From: Chitinophaga pinensis
GTDB lineage: Bacteria; Bacteroidota; Bacteroidia; Flavobacteriales_D; Crocinitomicaceae
Direction of reading: 5' to 3'
Length of the DNA stretch: 41,005 bases
Assembly: GCA_945902745.1 (NCBI GenBank)
Contig: CAMDNE010000024.1
Coordinates: 1-41,005, forward strand
Shown: positions 17,992 to 26,950 of the stretch, piece after piece
Position numbering within the stretch: the stretch's first letter is position 1
Layout of the letters: the number at the start of each line of letters is the position of its first letter
The notes under the pieces: generated by a model
Databases searched by the model: none
The model's input: only the letters and a program-made list of their open reading frames with translations
Told to the model about the DNA's origin: nothing
Position numbers and translations under genes: made by a program

Positions 17992-18027
17992 TTATAAATG
18001 TATTTACTAAGAATCGAAAAATGGTTA

Positions 18028-18342
18028 TTATCTTTTATTGAATGGTTTTTTTTCAAATGGCTTTTTTTCAACTTCGGGCTTTTTAGCCGGTCTATTACCC
18101 TTTGGGGAAGCAATCTTTACATCCAATTTACGGCCATTAATGTCCATTCCATTTAATGCGTTTATTGCATTAATTGCATGGTCAGTATCTTCCATTTCGA
18201 TGTATCCGAAACCTTTTGAACGCTTTGTGTCTTTTTCATACACGACATGCGCATAAGTCACAGGTCCAAATGCTGAAAAAGTTGTTTTTAAATCCTCTGA
18301 GGTGATTTCCCAATCAAGATTTGCAATGAATAAATTTACCAT
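18028..18342 (-). CDS. RNA-binding protein with one RRM domain
   Basis: A 104-residue protein. RNP2 is LFIANL at residues 4-9 and RNP1 is KGFGYIEM at about 43-50, so the RRM spans roughly residues 1-80. A basic tail with repeated KKPFEKKPFNKR follows. Small single-RRM proteins are common in Bacteroidota and cyanobacteria and bind single-stranded RNA; the targets here are unknown. A short hairpin (18355-18369) lies just upstream of its ATG. Confidence 0.93.
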   Translation of the reverse strand: MVNLFIANLDWEITSEDLKTTFSAFGPVTYAHVVYEKDTKRSKGFGYIEMEDTDHAINAINALNGMDINGRKLDVKIASPKGNRPAKKPEVEKKPFEKKPFNKR

Positions 18343-18354
18343 TTACCTAAATTT

Positions 18355-18369
18355 GTGAGTAAAACTCAC
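18355..18369 (-). promoter_or_regulatory. Hairpin 13 bases before RRM start
   Basis: GTGAGT and ACTCAC form a 6-bp stem with a 3-base loop in the 36-base gap between the coiled-coil protein stop and the RRM ATG. No T-run follows on the minus strand, so it is probably not a terminator. It could affect translation of the RRM protein; that is inference. Confidence 0.35.
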
Positions 18370-18378
18370 GTTTAACTA

Positions 18379-19341
18379 TTATTTTAAAGTGAAACTGTCC
18401 GTGCCTATCAAGTTACCTTCACAATATATTTTTACTTTATAATTACCTTTTATTGCCTCTTCACCTTTTAAATCATAATAAATTGCAAGGTCAATTCGCT
18501 CGTTTTGATAATCAATTTCTTTTTTATCAGAATAAGCAATATTACCACTATCCGTTTGAACAGTATTACTAGATTTTGTCTGCATCGTTTTACCATCTGG
18601 ATTAATCACTTGCATGTAAACAACTTTCTTACCTGAAGGAGTAATTGGATTTTCAGAAATCGTAAAACTCGATTTTATTTGAACTACTGAACGCGCATGG
18701 TTTGTAACCTCGGTTGTATTGTTCAATTTCATTTTAAGTCCTACTGAACCAAATCCAAATGCTTGCAATTTAGATCCTTTTTTAACTTGTGCACCTTTTT
18801 CTTCAGCATCCAATTTAAACATATCTCTTTCCTCTTTTGTCGTATTTAATGTTGTGGTTGTTTGATCTAAATCTGATGTAAGTTTCAAGTTTAATGTATT
18901 CAATGAATCTATTTGAATCACATAACTTTTCATTATGCCACGCAGCGTTTCGTTCTCTTTTCTCAATTGAAATAACTGAGAAGCTGACATGTTTTTGTTT
19001 TTGTTTATCTGATCGATTAATGATTGAATTTTTTCTTTTTGAACATTCAATGAATCTGCTTTACTCTTGTCTTTTTCAATCAAAGCGTCATACGTTTTCA
19101 ACATATTCTTGAAATCAGTTTTCAAATCGTTTGACATGTTACCAACATAACCAGACATCATTTGATTCATTCCTTCCATGTCAGATTTCAACAATGTTGT
19201 TTCATTCATACAATCATTTAGCTGACTGTTTTTCTTAGACCAAAGATATGCCATCACAGCAAGTCCTAATAATAAAGCAAGTATTATTACAATGAACACC
19301 CCATTGCTTTTCTTTTCTGTTGATGCATTTATTTCTGACAT
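18379..19341 (-). CDS. Single-pass membrane protein with coiled coil, unknown function
   Basis: A 320-residue protein. A short charged N-terminus is followed by one membrane helix (about residues 13-31, GVFIVIILALLLGLAVMAYL). A long heptad-rich region (about residues 35-185) follows, with LRKENETLRG and IDSLNTLNLKLTSDLD typical of coiled coils. The C-terminal domain of about 120 residues is beta-rich (VVYMQVINPDGKTMQTKSSN, then DLAIYYDLKGEEAIKGNYKVKIYCEG). The C-terminal part probably lies in the periplasm. I do not recognise a named family. Its promoter lies in the gap after purS. Confidence 0.7.
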   Translation of the reverse strand: MSEINASTEKKSNGVFIVIILALLLGLAVMAYLWSKKNSQLNDCMNETTLLKSDMEGMNQMMSGYVGNMSNDLKTDFKNMLKTYDALIEKDKSKADSLNVQKEKIQSLIDQINKNKNMSASQLFQLRKENETLRGIMKSYVIQIDSLNTLNLKLTSDLDQTTTTLNTTKEERDMFKLDAEEKGAQVKKGSKLQAFGFGSVGLKMKLNNTTEVTNHARSVVQIKSSFTISENPITPSGKKVVYMQVINPDGKTMQTKSSNTVQTDSGNIAYSDKKEIDYQNERIDLAIYYDLKGEEAIKGNYKVKIYCEGNLIGTDSFTLK

Positions 19342-19360
19342 ATCTCTTTTTTTTGATAAA

Positions 19361-19387
19361 CAAATGTAAATATAGATTTGGTGTCAA
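19361..19387 (-). promoter_or_regulatory. Promoter of the coiled-coil protein gene
   Basis: On the minus strand TTG (plus CAA 19385-19387), 16 bases and TACATTTG (plus CAAATGTA 19361-19368). The spacer is one base shorter than the usual 17-23. It overlaps the large hairpin at 19374-19427. Confidence 0.5.
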
Positions 19388-19427
19388 AAAAATGTAATGT
19401 TGTTTTTTACATTTTTTTACCAAATCT
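19374..19427 (-). terminator. Long nested hairpin after purS
   Basis: The outer arms AGATTTGGT and ACCAAATCT (9 bp) enclose an inner perfect 12-bp stem AAAAAAATGTAA / TTACATTTTTTT with a 9-base loop; only a 3-base bulge interrupts the left side. It starts 39 bases after the purS stop. The T-rich inner arm makes it a plausible terminator, but 21 paired bases is much more than needed. Confidence 0.6.
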
Positions 19428-19465
19428 TCGGAAAAACATTCCTCTAAATCCCCTAAATTATACTA

Positions 19466-19717
19466 TTAAACTGTAGTAACTGTGTATGAAAAACTTTCCA
19501 TAATCTGATTAGAAAGCAATTTTTTACATGCTTCTTCAACTTTACTTTCTGCAATTTCAATTGAAGCAGCATCAACAAACAAACGCACATGACGCCCAAT
19601 TCTAACACCATCTATTTCTGCTAATCCGATATTTTTCATACTGTTTGTTACTGCTTTTCCTTGGGGATCTAAAAGTGCGTCCAATGGCATAACGTCTATT
19701 TCAGCTTTGAATTTCAT
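19466..19717 (-). CDS. purS: Phosphoribosylformylglycinamidine synthase subunit PurS
   Basis: An 83-residue protein reading MKFKAEIDVMPLDALLDPQGKAV, then GVRIGRHVRLFVDA. This is the typical PurS fold of the three-part FGAM synthase (PurS-PurL-PurQ), which converts FGAR to FGAM in purine synthesis. It bridges the small PurL and PurQ subunits. It overlaps the end of pssA by 17 bases in another frame, so the two are surely co-transcribed, although their pathways are unrelated. Confidence 0.93.
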   Translation of the reverse strand: MKFKAEIDVMPLDALLDPQGKAVTNSMKNIGLAEIDGVRIGRHVRLFVDAASIEIAESKVEEACKKLLSNQIMESFSYTVTTV

Positions 19718-20534
19718 TTTTTTCTTTTTTAAAATACTTATTTTCTATAATCGATAAAATCAATTGCAAAAATACAATTAATGGAATTGCCCAAACCAAA
19801 AATACGGCAATTAATATTGCACTTATCAACAAAAAGGAAAATCTAATCTCATTTCCTTTCCATTTAAAGTTCTTAAATTTCAATGAAAACAAAGGTAATT
19901 CTGATACCAATAAAAGACTCATTAAGACGATTAAACCTACTAAGAAATAAGAATTAAAAACGTATCCAAAAATCCCTTCGCTGTATTTCCAAGTATCAAA
20001 TTCTAACCATAAAATCAAAGGGAAAAATGTGAAGAAAATTGTATTTAAAGGAGTCGGAATGCCAATAAAAGAGTCGGTTTGACGCTTATCGAGGTTAAAT
20101 TTAGCTAAACGAAACATCGACATAAAAGGGATAAATAACGCAGTAAATGGTAAGAATTTAATATCCGCGTCCATGTTGTTTGGTACTCCATAAAACACGG
20201 CATTCACCCAATTGTGTAGTTGAAAATTAACATACGAGGGAAAGTCCATATCGAAAAAAGGTCCATCAATATAAATCGTAGCAATGATAACAACCATCAT
20301 CAATATACCTGGAGCCAAACCGAAAGTCACCATATCAGCCAATGAATCTAGTTGTTTTCCAAATTCACCTGTAACATTTAATTTTCGAGCTAAAAATCCG
20401 TCGAAAAAATCAAATAATCCACCTAGAAATAGTGCAAAAGGTGCAATATCTATCCTTCCAGCAAGTGTTAAAATTATTGCCATAACGCCACACATCAAAT
20501 TTGCTGCGGTAAAAAGATTGGGTATATTGAACAT
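19701..20534 (-). CDS. pssA: CDP-diacylglycerol-serine O-phosphatidyltransferase
   Basis: A 277-residue integral membrane enzyme. It starts FNIPNLFTAANLMCGVMAI and carries the CDP-alcohol phosphotransferase motif DG-x2-AR-x8-G-x3-D-x3-D: DGFLAR, then GEFGKQLDSLAD at about residues 45-67. It makes phosphatidylserine, the precursor of phosphatidylethanolamine. About seven hydrophobic segments follow. The length is about that of Bacteroidota PssA, with a C-terminal extension of membrane helices. It overlaps purS downstream. Confidence 0.93.
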   Translation of the reverse strand: MFNIPNLFTAANLMCGVMAIILTLAGRIDIAPFALFLGGLFDFFDGFLARKLNVTGEFGKQLDSLADMVTFGLAPGILMMVVIIATIYIDGPFFDMDFPSYVNFQLHNWVNAVFYGVPNNMDADIKFLPFTALFIPFMSMFRLAKFNLDKRQTDSFIGIPTPLNTIFFTFFPLILWLEFDTWKYSEGIFGYVFNSYFLVGLIVLMSLLLVSELPLFSLKFKNFKWKGNEIRFSFLLISAILIAVFLVWAIPLIVFLQLILSIIENKYFKKEKNEIQS

Positions 20535-20564
20535 TGTATATTATAATATGTTAATTTAACTTTG
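20534..20564 (+). promoter_or_regulatory. Promoter of porV-like/porU-like pair
   Basis: TTG at 20534-20536, a 20-base spacer and TAACTTTG at 20557-20564 match the Bacteroidota promoter consensus. Transcription would begin near 20571. This rules out the upstream in-frame TTG at 20562 as a start and supports the ATG at 20637. Confidence 0.75.
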
Positions 20565-20636
20565 CCTAATAAGCAAATTGAATTAGATTTACATTTAGTA
20601 AAATTTACTTTTTACTACAAAGAACACAATTTTTTA

Positions 20637-21782
20637 ATGAAAGTAATGTTATTAAGGTCTATTTTTCTTATTAAAACTTATAGAACTGTGAATTTTTATT
20701 CGTCTGTCATCTTTTCATTAATTGTTTCTGTCTCCTTCGCACAAGAAGATAAAGTTGCCCCAAAATATTCAAATGAATTCCTAGCAATTGGAATTGGTGC
20801 AGATGCACTTGGGCTTGGTAACGCGGTGACAGCGCAAACTGGCAATGTCAACTCAGGATATTGGAATCCAGCTGGTTTGACAAAAGTCACAAAATGGTTA
20901 GAAGTTGGGATGATGCATTCAGAGTATTTTGCTGGAATTGCCAAATATGATTACCTCGGGTTGGCACATGCAATTGACGAAAAAAGTACTGTTGGTTTCT
21001 CTGCCATTCGTTTTGCCGTTGATGACATTCCTAATACAACTCAATTAATTGACAATTCGGGTAATATCAATTATGACAATATTTCTACATTCACGGCAGC
21101 TGATTATGCCTTTTTATTCTCTTATGCCCGAAAACTAAAAATTGAAGGATTAAGTGTAGGTGGTAATTTTAAAATTATTCACCGTAAAGTAGGTGATTTT
21201 GCAAAATCTTGGGGATTTGGATTAGATGCCGGTGCACAATACCAAATTAAAGATCGCTGGAAATTCGGTTTAATGGCACGAGATATTACTTCAACATTTA
21301 ATGCATGGGTGTTTACCTTAGATCAACAAACGCAAGAAGTATTCCTTGCAACTGGAAACACATTGCCACAAAATGGATTAGAATTAACATTACCAAGAAT
21401 AATTTTAGCGAGTTACGGTAAATTTAATTTAGGCAAAAAAGGAATTTATGCCGCAGGAGAAGTGGATTTAGATATAACAACAGACGGGAGAAGAAATACG
21501 TTAGTTCGAACTGGATTAGTTTCTATGGATCCACATTTTGGGTTAGAATTTGGTTTTAAAAGTTTTGTAGCTATTCGTGCCGGTGTAACAAACATGCAGT
21601 ATGTTAAAAACTTCGATGATACAAAATCATTAAATATCCAACCAAATATTGGGTTAGGTGTTACAATTAAAAATTTTCATTTAGATTATGCCTTTACAGA
21701 TATAGGTGATGCATCCGTTGCACTTTATTCTCACGTCATATCCTTACGGATAAAGCTTGAAAAACCGAAAAACATGAAATAA
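20637..21782 (+). CDS. PorV/PorQ-family outer-membrane protein (PorV2-like)
   Basis: A 381-residue protein if started at the ATG at 20637. A hydrophobic stretch ending SLIVSVSFAQ then forms the signal peptide. The mature part begins with GIGADALGLGNAVTAQTGN and SGYWNPAGL, the signature of the PorV/PorQ/UPF0164 group of beta-barrels. The rest alternates short beta-strands typical of a 14-stranded barrel. PorV shuttles type IX cargo to the PorU sortase at the cell surface. The next gene, 2 bases downstream, is a long PorU-like protease, so this looks like a dedicated PorV2-PorU2 pair. NCBI family names with those labels exist in my memory; I could not check them here. Confidence 0.82.
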   Translation: MKVMLLRSIFLIKTYRTVNFYSSVIFSLIVSVSFAQEDKVAPKYSNEFLAIGIGADALGLGNAVTAQTGNVNSGYWNPAGLTKVTKWLEVGMMHSEYFAGIAKYDYLGLAHAIDEKSTVGFSAIRFAVDDIPNTTQLIDNSGNINYDNISTFTAADYAFLFSYARKLKIEGLSVGGNFKIIHRKVGDFAKSWGFGLDAGAQYQIKDRWKFGLMARDITSTFNAWVFTLDQQTQEVFLATGNTLPQNGLELTLPRIILASYGKFNLGKKGIYAAGEVDLDITTDGRRNTLVRTGLVSMDPHFGLEFGFKSFVAIRAGVTNMQYVKNFDDTKSLNIQPNIGLGVTIKNFHLDYAFTDIGDASVALYSHVISLRIKLEKPKNMK

Positions 21783-21784
21783 AA

Positions 21785-24700
21785 ATGAATTTTAAAACCT
21801 ACATACTACTAATTCTTGCAACATTTAGTGCAAAACTTGTTGAGAGTCAAACATATGGTAACGAGTGGATTAATTATTCTCAAAAATATTATGCTTTCAA
21901 TGTTAATACTTCAGGGATTCACAAAATAGATTATACTGCTTTATCCAATTCTGGAATTCCAGTAGGAACTTTTTCATCACAAAATATTCAATTATTTGGC
22001 AAGGAAAATGAAATTCCATTACACATTGAAGATGGTGGTGACTTAACAATGGATCCGGGAGATTACATCTTATTTTACGCAGAAAAAAATGATGGGTGGT
22101 TAGATTCAACCCTTTATGATACGCCTACGGATATTGGAAATCCAAAATACAGCTTATACAATGATACGATTCAATATTTTTTAACTTGGAATAATTTAAC
22201 AACAAATTTGAGATTTACTGTTGAGTCTGATTTAGATTTTGCATCCTATTCTCCATCCAATTATATCTTATTTGAAAAATTTCAATCCAATTCATCATCT
22301 TATAATGAAGGTGAAAAATCATCTGATGCCTCTAGTTCATTTTTCACTTCTGGCGAAGGATGGGGAAGCACACCAATAAATGGCGTTTCGGGATATGTTT
22401 GGGATTGGAGTGCAACACCTATTGATAACGTTTATCAAGGATTAGATGCTCCAATGGTTCAATACCGTGCTGTAAGTGTCGGTGTTTCAAATGCTTCTTC
22501 AACTGGCTTAGGAAATCATCACACATTGCATACAATTGGTTCCTCCAATTATGTTATTCAAGACTCTATTTTCACCGGTTACAAAGCTATTCACATAACA
22601 AAATCATTTCCTTCGAGTATTCTCCCCGCTTCTGGAGGTTCAAATTTTAAGGTTTCGATAATTGGTGATCAAGGAGCTTTGACAGATTATCAATCGATCA
22701 ATTTTTGGTCTTTTCTATACCCTCGAATTCCAGATTTATCAGGGTCGAATAAAGCAATTTTTAACGCAGAAAATAATTTATTAGAAAGTAAAATACGAAT
22801 TGATCTAACGAACCTTTCAACTACAAATCCATTGGTTTTTGTTTTAGGAGATACACCTCGTAAGGTTTCATTAACAGCGAACGGAGGAAGTTACAGTATT
22901 TTGTTTCCGAATAGCTCTAATGGCATCAGTCAAAAGGTTATTTATCAGGAAAATAGCACCGTTTTTTCTGTAACAAATTTGGAAGCTGTAAACGGCTCTG
23001 GTTTATTTACAAATTTTACTCTTTTGAGTGCAGAAAAGGCTTTGCTGATGATTTATAACCCAGCATTACAAGCTGCATCGGTTGATTACGCATCCTATAG
23101 GATGTCAGCTGCTGGTGGAAATTACAATGTAATCCTAGCGAACGTCAATGAATTGTATCAACAATACGGTGGTGGAATTGAAAAACACATTAATGGAATA
23201 AGAAGGTTTTCACATCATATTTATGATTTAGCAACAGCAGACAAACCAGTTGGTTTATTTTTAATGGGTAAAGGAATTCGCGAAGCAAATGTTGGAGGAA
23301 TTACCTCAACTGGTCCAGGATCAAGAACCAATACAACAAATTTTTCGGCCTCTTTGATTCCATCCTTTGGTCAACCTTCAAGTGATGCGTGTATTACATC
23401 AAATTTGCCTGGAACAACACGCTGGGTACCTTTAATTCCAACGGGAAGAATTGCTGCAAAAACTAATCAAGATTTAAGTGATTATTTGGATAAAATCAAA
23501 CTGTATGATTTAGAACAAGACCCTTTATCTGTCTACAATTCTGCAACTAAAGACTGGCAAAAGCAAATATTGCATTTTGTCGGTGGTACAGACGCAAATC
23601 AGCAAGCCACTTTTCAAAGTTATATGACTTCCATGGAAAGTATTATTGAAAATGAATTTTTTGGTGGAAATGTTTCTACTACAGCGAAATCAGATGACAA
23701 TCCTTTGAATCCTTCTGAATTAAATGATATAATGACGCGCATACAAGAAGGTGTTTCTATGATTACATTCTTTGGTCACGCTGCTGCAACATCTTCAGGA
23801 TTCGAAATAAATGTTGATGATCCATCAAATTGGAACAACCAAGGAAAATATCCTTTGATAATTACAAATTCATGTTACAACGGAAACATTTTTCAAAATG
23901 GCACCTCTAAATCAGAAGAATTTGTAAACATTCCAGATTATGGTGCAATTGCATACATCGGCACAGTTAGCTTAGGATTTGCAAGTACTTTGTTTCAATA
24001 TTCAAGTGAATTATATGGTAATTTCAGTGGTGCAAACTATGGTAAAACATTAGGTAGTCAAATCAAGTCAACCATTGGTAATATTGAACTTATTGGTGCG
24101 AATAATCTAATTATAGAAAGTACATGCACACAAATGGCCTTAAATGGCGATCCGATGTTGAAACTAAATCCGCATCAAAAACCAGAAATTGAATTAACAG
24201 AACAAGGAATTAGTTTTCTTCCTCAAGACCTTGACCTTACCGTTGATAGTATTGAGATGAGAATTGCTTTAAAGAATTTAGGTCAATCAATCATTACAAA
24301 TTTCTCTGTTGATGTTACAAGAAATTTCCCTTCTACATCAATCGATTCTGTTTATACTTTCTTTATTCCTGAGCTTCATTATACAGACACGCTTGTTTTC
24401 AAAATGCCTTTACAAGCGAATATAGGAATAGGAATAAATACGTTTACAATAAAAGCTGATTTACCTACATTTATTGATGAGCAGTATGACGAAATAAATA
24501 ACAACCAAATTGTAAAAACACTATTCATCAATGTAGATGGAATTGTTCCTGTCATTCCTTATGAATTTGCTGTTGTTCCGATTGATAGCGTTACTGTTAA
24601 GGCATCAACAATAAACCCAATTGCTGATTTTAACACCTACCGTTTTGAATTGGACACGATTGATTTTGAAGGAGCCCCAAGTCCATTTCACCGATTTGCA

Positions 24701-26950
24701 TTAGTTTCGGGATATGGAGGCGTAAAGGAAGTAAATCCATCTCAGTGGTTTTTAAGTAGTAACGGAATGCCTACAACGTTGGTCTGTGCAGATAGTGCCG
24801 TTTATTTTTGGAGAGTATCTGTAGTTGACCCAATTCCTGTTTGGAGAGAAAGTTCTTTTCAATATATTACAGGAAGACAAGGTTGGGGACAAGACCATTT
24901 TTATCAGTTTAAGAAGAATGGGTTTGCTGGAATTATTTATGACAGGCCTTCACGGAAACGTTTGTTTGAATCAAATAATAAACAGCTCACCTGCGAAGTA
25001 AAATATTCAACTGCAATTCCAAATATCTATTATAATGCTTATTCAATTGATAGCCAAGAAAAAGAATATGGAATCTGTTCGTATACACCTTCTTTTTATG
25101 TTGCAGTTGTTGATCCAATAACTTTAGAACCTTGGGGAACAAGATATGGCTCATCTAACCCAACTCATAATTTTGGGAATGCTAATGATAATGGCACCTG
25201 TAGACCTAGAGTTGAAAACTTTTTTATTTTCCGTCAAAATGATCCAAGTCAATTATCGAACTTCCAGAACATGATTGCAGCAGTTCCTGATAGTCATTAC
25301 ATTTTGGTATACTCCCCAATGACAACCTTGTATGATCAATGGGACCTTTTAGCTCCATCTTTGTATTCGACATTCCAAAATCTAGGCTCAGACAGCATTG
25401 TCCCGGGACGTCCAAATCTACCTTTTGCATTTTTCTGTAGGAAAGGTGATCCGAATACAGTTGTTGAATTATATGCTCAAATGGCCGGTGAAGACCTTCA
25501 TTTAGAAGGAGATTTAATCGGTTCTGATTATTTGGGACAAGAAAATTCAACTCTTATTGGGCCAGCAGCTGAATGGGGAGCGGCTTATTGGAAACAGGAT
25601 TCCTTGGAGGTTGTAAATAACGATTCAACTGTTTTATACATTCGAGCATTTGATATAACTGGCGCTTTTCAATTTGAAACAAGTCAAGTGTTTTCGCCAA
25701 ATGATTCCATTTTAAATTTAAATTCAATTGTTGATGCAAGTTTATATCCGTTCGTACAATTAGGAGCTTATTATGAAGATACGGTAAGTTTTACACCAGC
25801 ACAAATTGATCGTTGGCATGTGCTTTACACACCGCTTCCTGAAGCCGCAATTGACGGAAGTACATCGTATACTTGGCTGCCTGCTAGCGACACGTTAAAT
25901 GAAGGACAAACAGTTCAATTTGCCGTTGATGTTAAAAACATTTATACGATTCCGATGGATTCATTGTTAATCAGTTATTGGGTTCAAGACAATAATCAAG
26001 TTAAACATCCAATTGCTTATGCACGACAAGATTCGTTGTTGGTGAATGAAGTATTCAGAGATACAATTACATTTTCGACTCAAGGTCTTGCAGGAATCAA
26101 TTCATTATGGATGGAAGTAAATCCTTATGTGAATGGAAGTGTGTATGTGACAGACCAGCCAGAACAGCAACATTTTAATAACTTACTTCAAATTCCATTC
26201 TTTGTGAATGGAGATGTTATAAATCCTATTCTAGATGTCACATTTGACGGTAGACATATTTTAAATGGAGACATCATTTCTCCAGAAAGCCAAATATTGA
26301 TTTCATTAAAAGATGAAAATCCTTATCTCATAATGGATGATATTTCAGATACCACATTATTTGGGATTTATGTAACTGATCCTGACGGAATTCAAACGAG
26401 AATTCCATTTATGGACGCATCTGGAAATACAGTGATGCAATGGATTCCGGCTGAAAGTCAGTCAAAAAGATTTAAAATTTTGTATCCAGCTCTGTTCATG
26501 AAGAATGGTAAATACACCCTTTTTGTTCAAGGTTCTGATGAAAGTGGCAACTTATCAGGAGATTTAGAATACCGTATTACATTTGAAGTAATCCATGAAT
26601 CGATGATTTCTTATATGATGAATTATCCAAATCCATTTAGTACAAGCACTCGGTTTGTTTTCACCTTAACGGGAAGTGAAGTGCCTGATGAGATGATTAT
26701 TCAAATTATGACTGTTTCAGGAAAAGTAGTTCGTGAGATTACAGAAGATCAAATTGGTACAATTCAGATTGGTCGAAATATATCTGAATATGCGTGGGAT
26801 GGAACAGACGAATACGGCGATCCTTTGGCAAATGGTGTATATTTATATACGGTGAAAGCCCAAATCAATGGAGAAGACATCAAACACATGGAAACTGGCG
26901 CAGATTCTCATTTCAAGAAGGAATTTGGTAAGATGTATATTATTCGATAA
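21785..26950 (+). CDS. PorU-like C25 sortase/protease, very long (1721 aa)
   Basis: A secreted, surface-associated protein of 1721 residues with a signal peptide ending VESQ. The N-terminal part (KYYAFNVNTSGIHKIDYTAL, PGDYILFYAEKNDGW) is typical of PorU. The gingipain-type C25 domain has catalytic His665 (FFGHAA) and Cys697 (NSCYNG), close to the PorU catalytic Cys690 of Porphyromonas gingivalis. It is followed by a long chain of beta-sandwich domains and a C-terminal FlgD/sorting-like domain starting NYPNPFSTSTRF and ending GVYLYTVKA. PorU cleaves sorting signals and links cargo to A-LPS. At about 1720 residues it is far longer than canonical PorU (about 1150-1300), so it fits a PorU2-type paralogue. 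It is cotranscribed with the PorV-like gene. Confidence 0.85.
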   Translation: MNFKTYILLILATFSAKLVESQTYGNEWINYSQKYYAFNVNTSGIHKIDYTALSNSGIPVGTFSSQNIQLFGKENEIPLHIEDGGDLTMDPGDYILFYAEKNDGWLDSTLYDTPTDIGNPKYSLYNDTIQYFLTWNNLTTNLRFTVESDLDFASYSPSNYILFEKFQSNSSSYNEGEKSSDASSSFFTSGEGWGSTPINGVSGYVWDWSATPIDNVYQGLDAPMVQYRAVSVGVSNASSTGLGNHHTLHTIGSSNYVIQDSIFTGYKAIHITKSFPSSILPASGGSNFKVSIIGDQGALTDYQSINFWSFLYPRIPDLSGSNKAIFNAENNLLESKIRIDLTNLSTTNPLVFVLGDTPRKVSLTANGGSYSILFPNSSNGISQKVIYQENSTVFSVTNLEAVNGSGLFTNFTLLSAEKALLMIYNPALQAASVDYASYRMSAAGGNYNVILANVNELYQQYGGGIEKHINGIRRFSHHIYDLATADKPVGLFLMGKGIREANVGGITSTGPGSRTNTTNFSASLIPSFGQPSSDACITSNLPGTTRWVPLIPTGRIAAKTNQDLSDYLDKIKLYDLEQDPLSVYNSATKDWQKQILHFVGGTDANQQATFQSYMTSMESIIENEFFGGNVSTTAKSDDNPLNPSELNDIMTRIQEGVSMITFFGHAAATSSGFEINVDDPSNWNNQGKYPLIITNSCYNGNIFQNGTSKSEEFVNIPDYGAIAYIGTVSLGFASTLFQYSSELYGNFSGANYGKTLGSQIKSTIGNIELIGANNLIIESTCTQMALNGDPMLKLNPHQKPEIELTEQGISFLPQDLDLTVDSIEMRIALKNLGQSIITNFSVDVTRNFPSTSIDSVYTFFIPELHYTDTLVFKMPLQANIGIGINTFTIKADLPTFIDEQYDEINNNQIVKTLFINVDGIVPVIPYEFAVVPIDSVTVKASTINPIADFNTYRFELDTIDFEGAPSPFHRFALVSGYGGVKEVNPSQWFLSSNGMPTTLVCADSAVYFWRVSVVDPIPVWRESSFQYITGRQGWGQDHFYQFKKNGFAGIIYDRPSRKRLFESNNKQLTCEVKYSTAIPNIYYNAYSIDSQEKEYGICSYTPSFYVAVVDPITLEPWGTRYGSSNPTHNFGNANDNGTCRPRVENFFIFRQNDPSQLSNFQNMIAAVPDSHYILVYSPMTTLYDQWDLLAPSLYSTFQNLGSDSIVPGRPNLPFAFFCRKGDPNTVVELYAQMAGEDLHLEGDLIGSDYLGQENSTLIGPAAEWGAAYWKQDSLEVVNNDSTVLYIRAFDITGAFQFETSQVFSPNDSILNLNSIVDASLYPFVQLGAYYEDTVSFTPAQIDRWHVLYTPLPEAAIDGSTSYTWLPASDTLNEGQTVQFAVDVKNIYTIPMDSLLISYWVQDNNQVKHPIAYARQDSLLVNEVFRDTITFSTQGLAGINSLWMEVNPYVNGSVYVTDQPEQQHFNNLLQIPFFVNGDVINPILDVTFDGRHILNGDIISPESQILISLKDENPYLIMDDISDTTLFGIYVTDPDGIQTRIPFMDASGNTVMQWIPAESQSKRFKILYPALFMKNGKYTLFVQGSDESGNLSGDLEYRITFEVIHESMISYMMNYPNPFSTSTRFVFTLTGSEVPDEMIIQIMTVSGKVVREITEDQIGTIQIGRNISEYAWDGTDEYGDPLANGVYLYTVKAQINGEDIKHMETGADSHFKKEFGKMYIIR

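Noticed and set aside
20562-20636. TTG start for the PorV-like gene
   Set aside because: It lies inside the -7 promoter box, upstream of the expected transcript start, and would hide the signal peptide.
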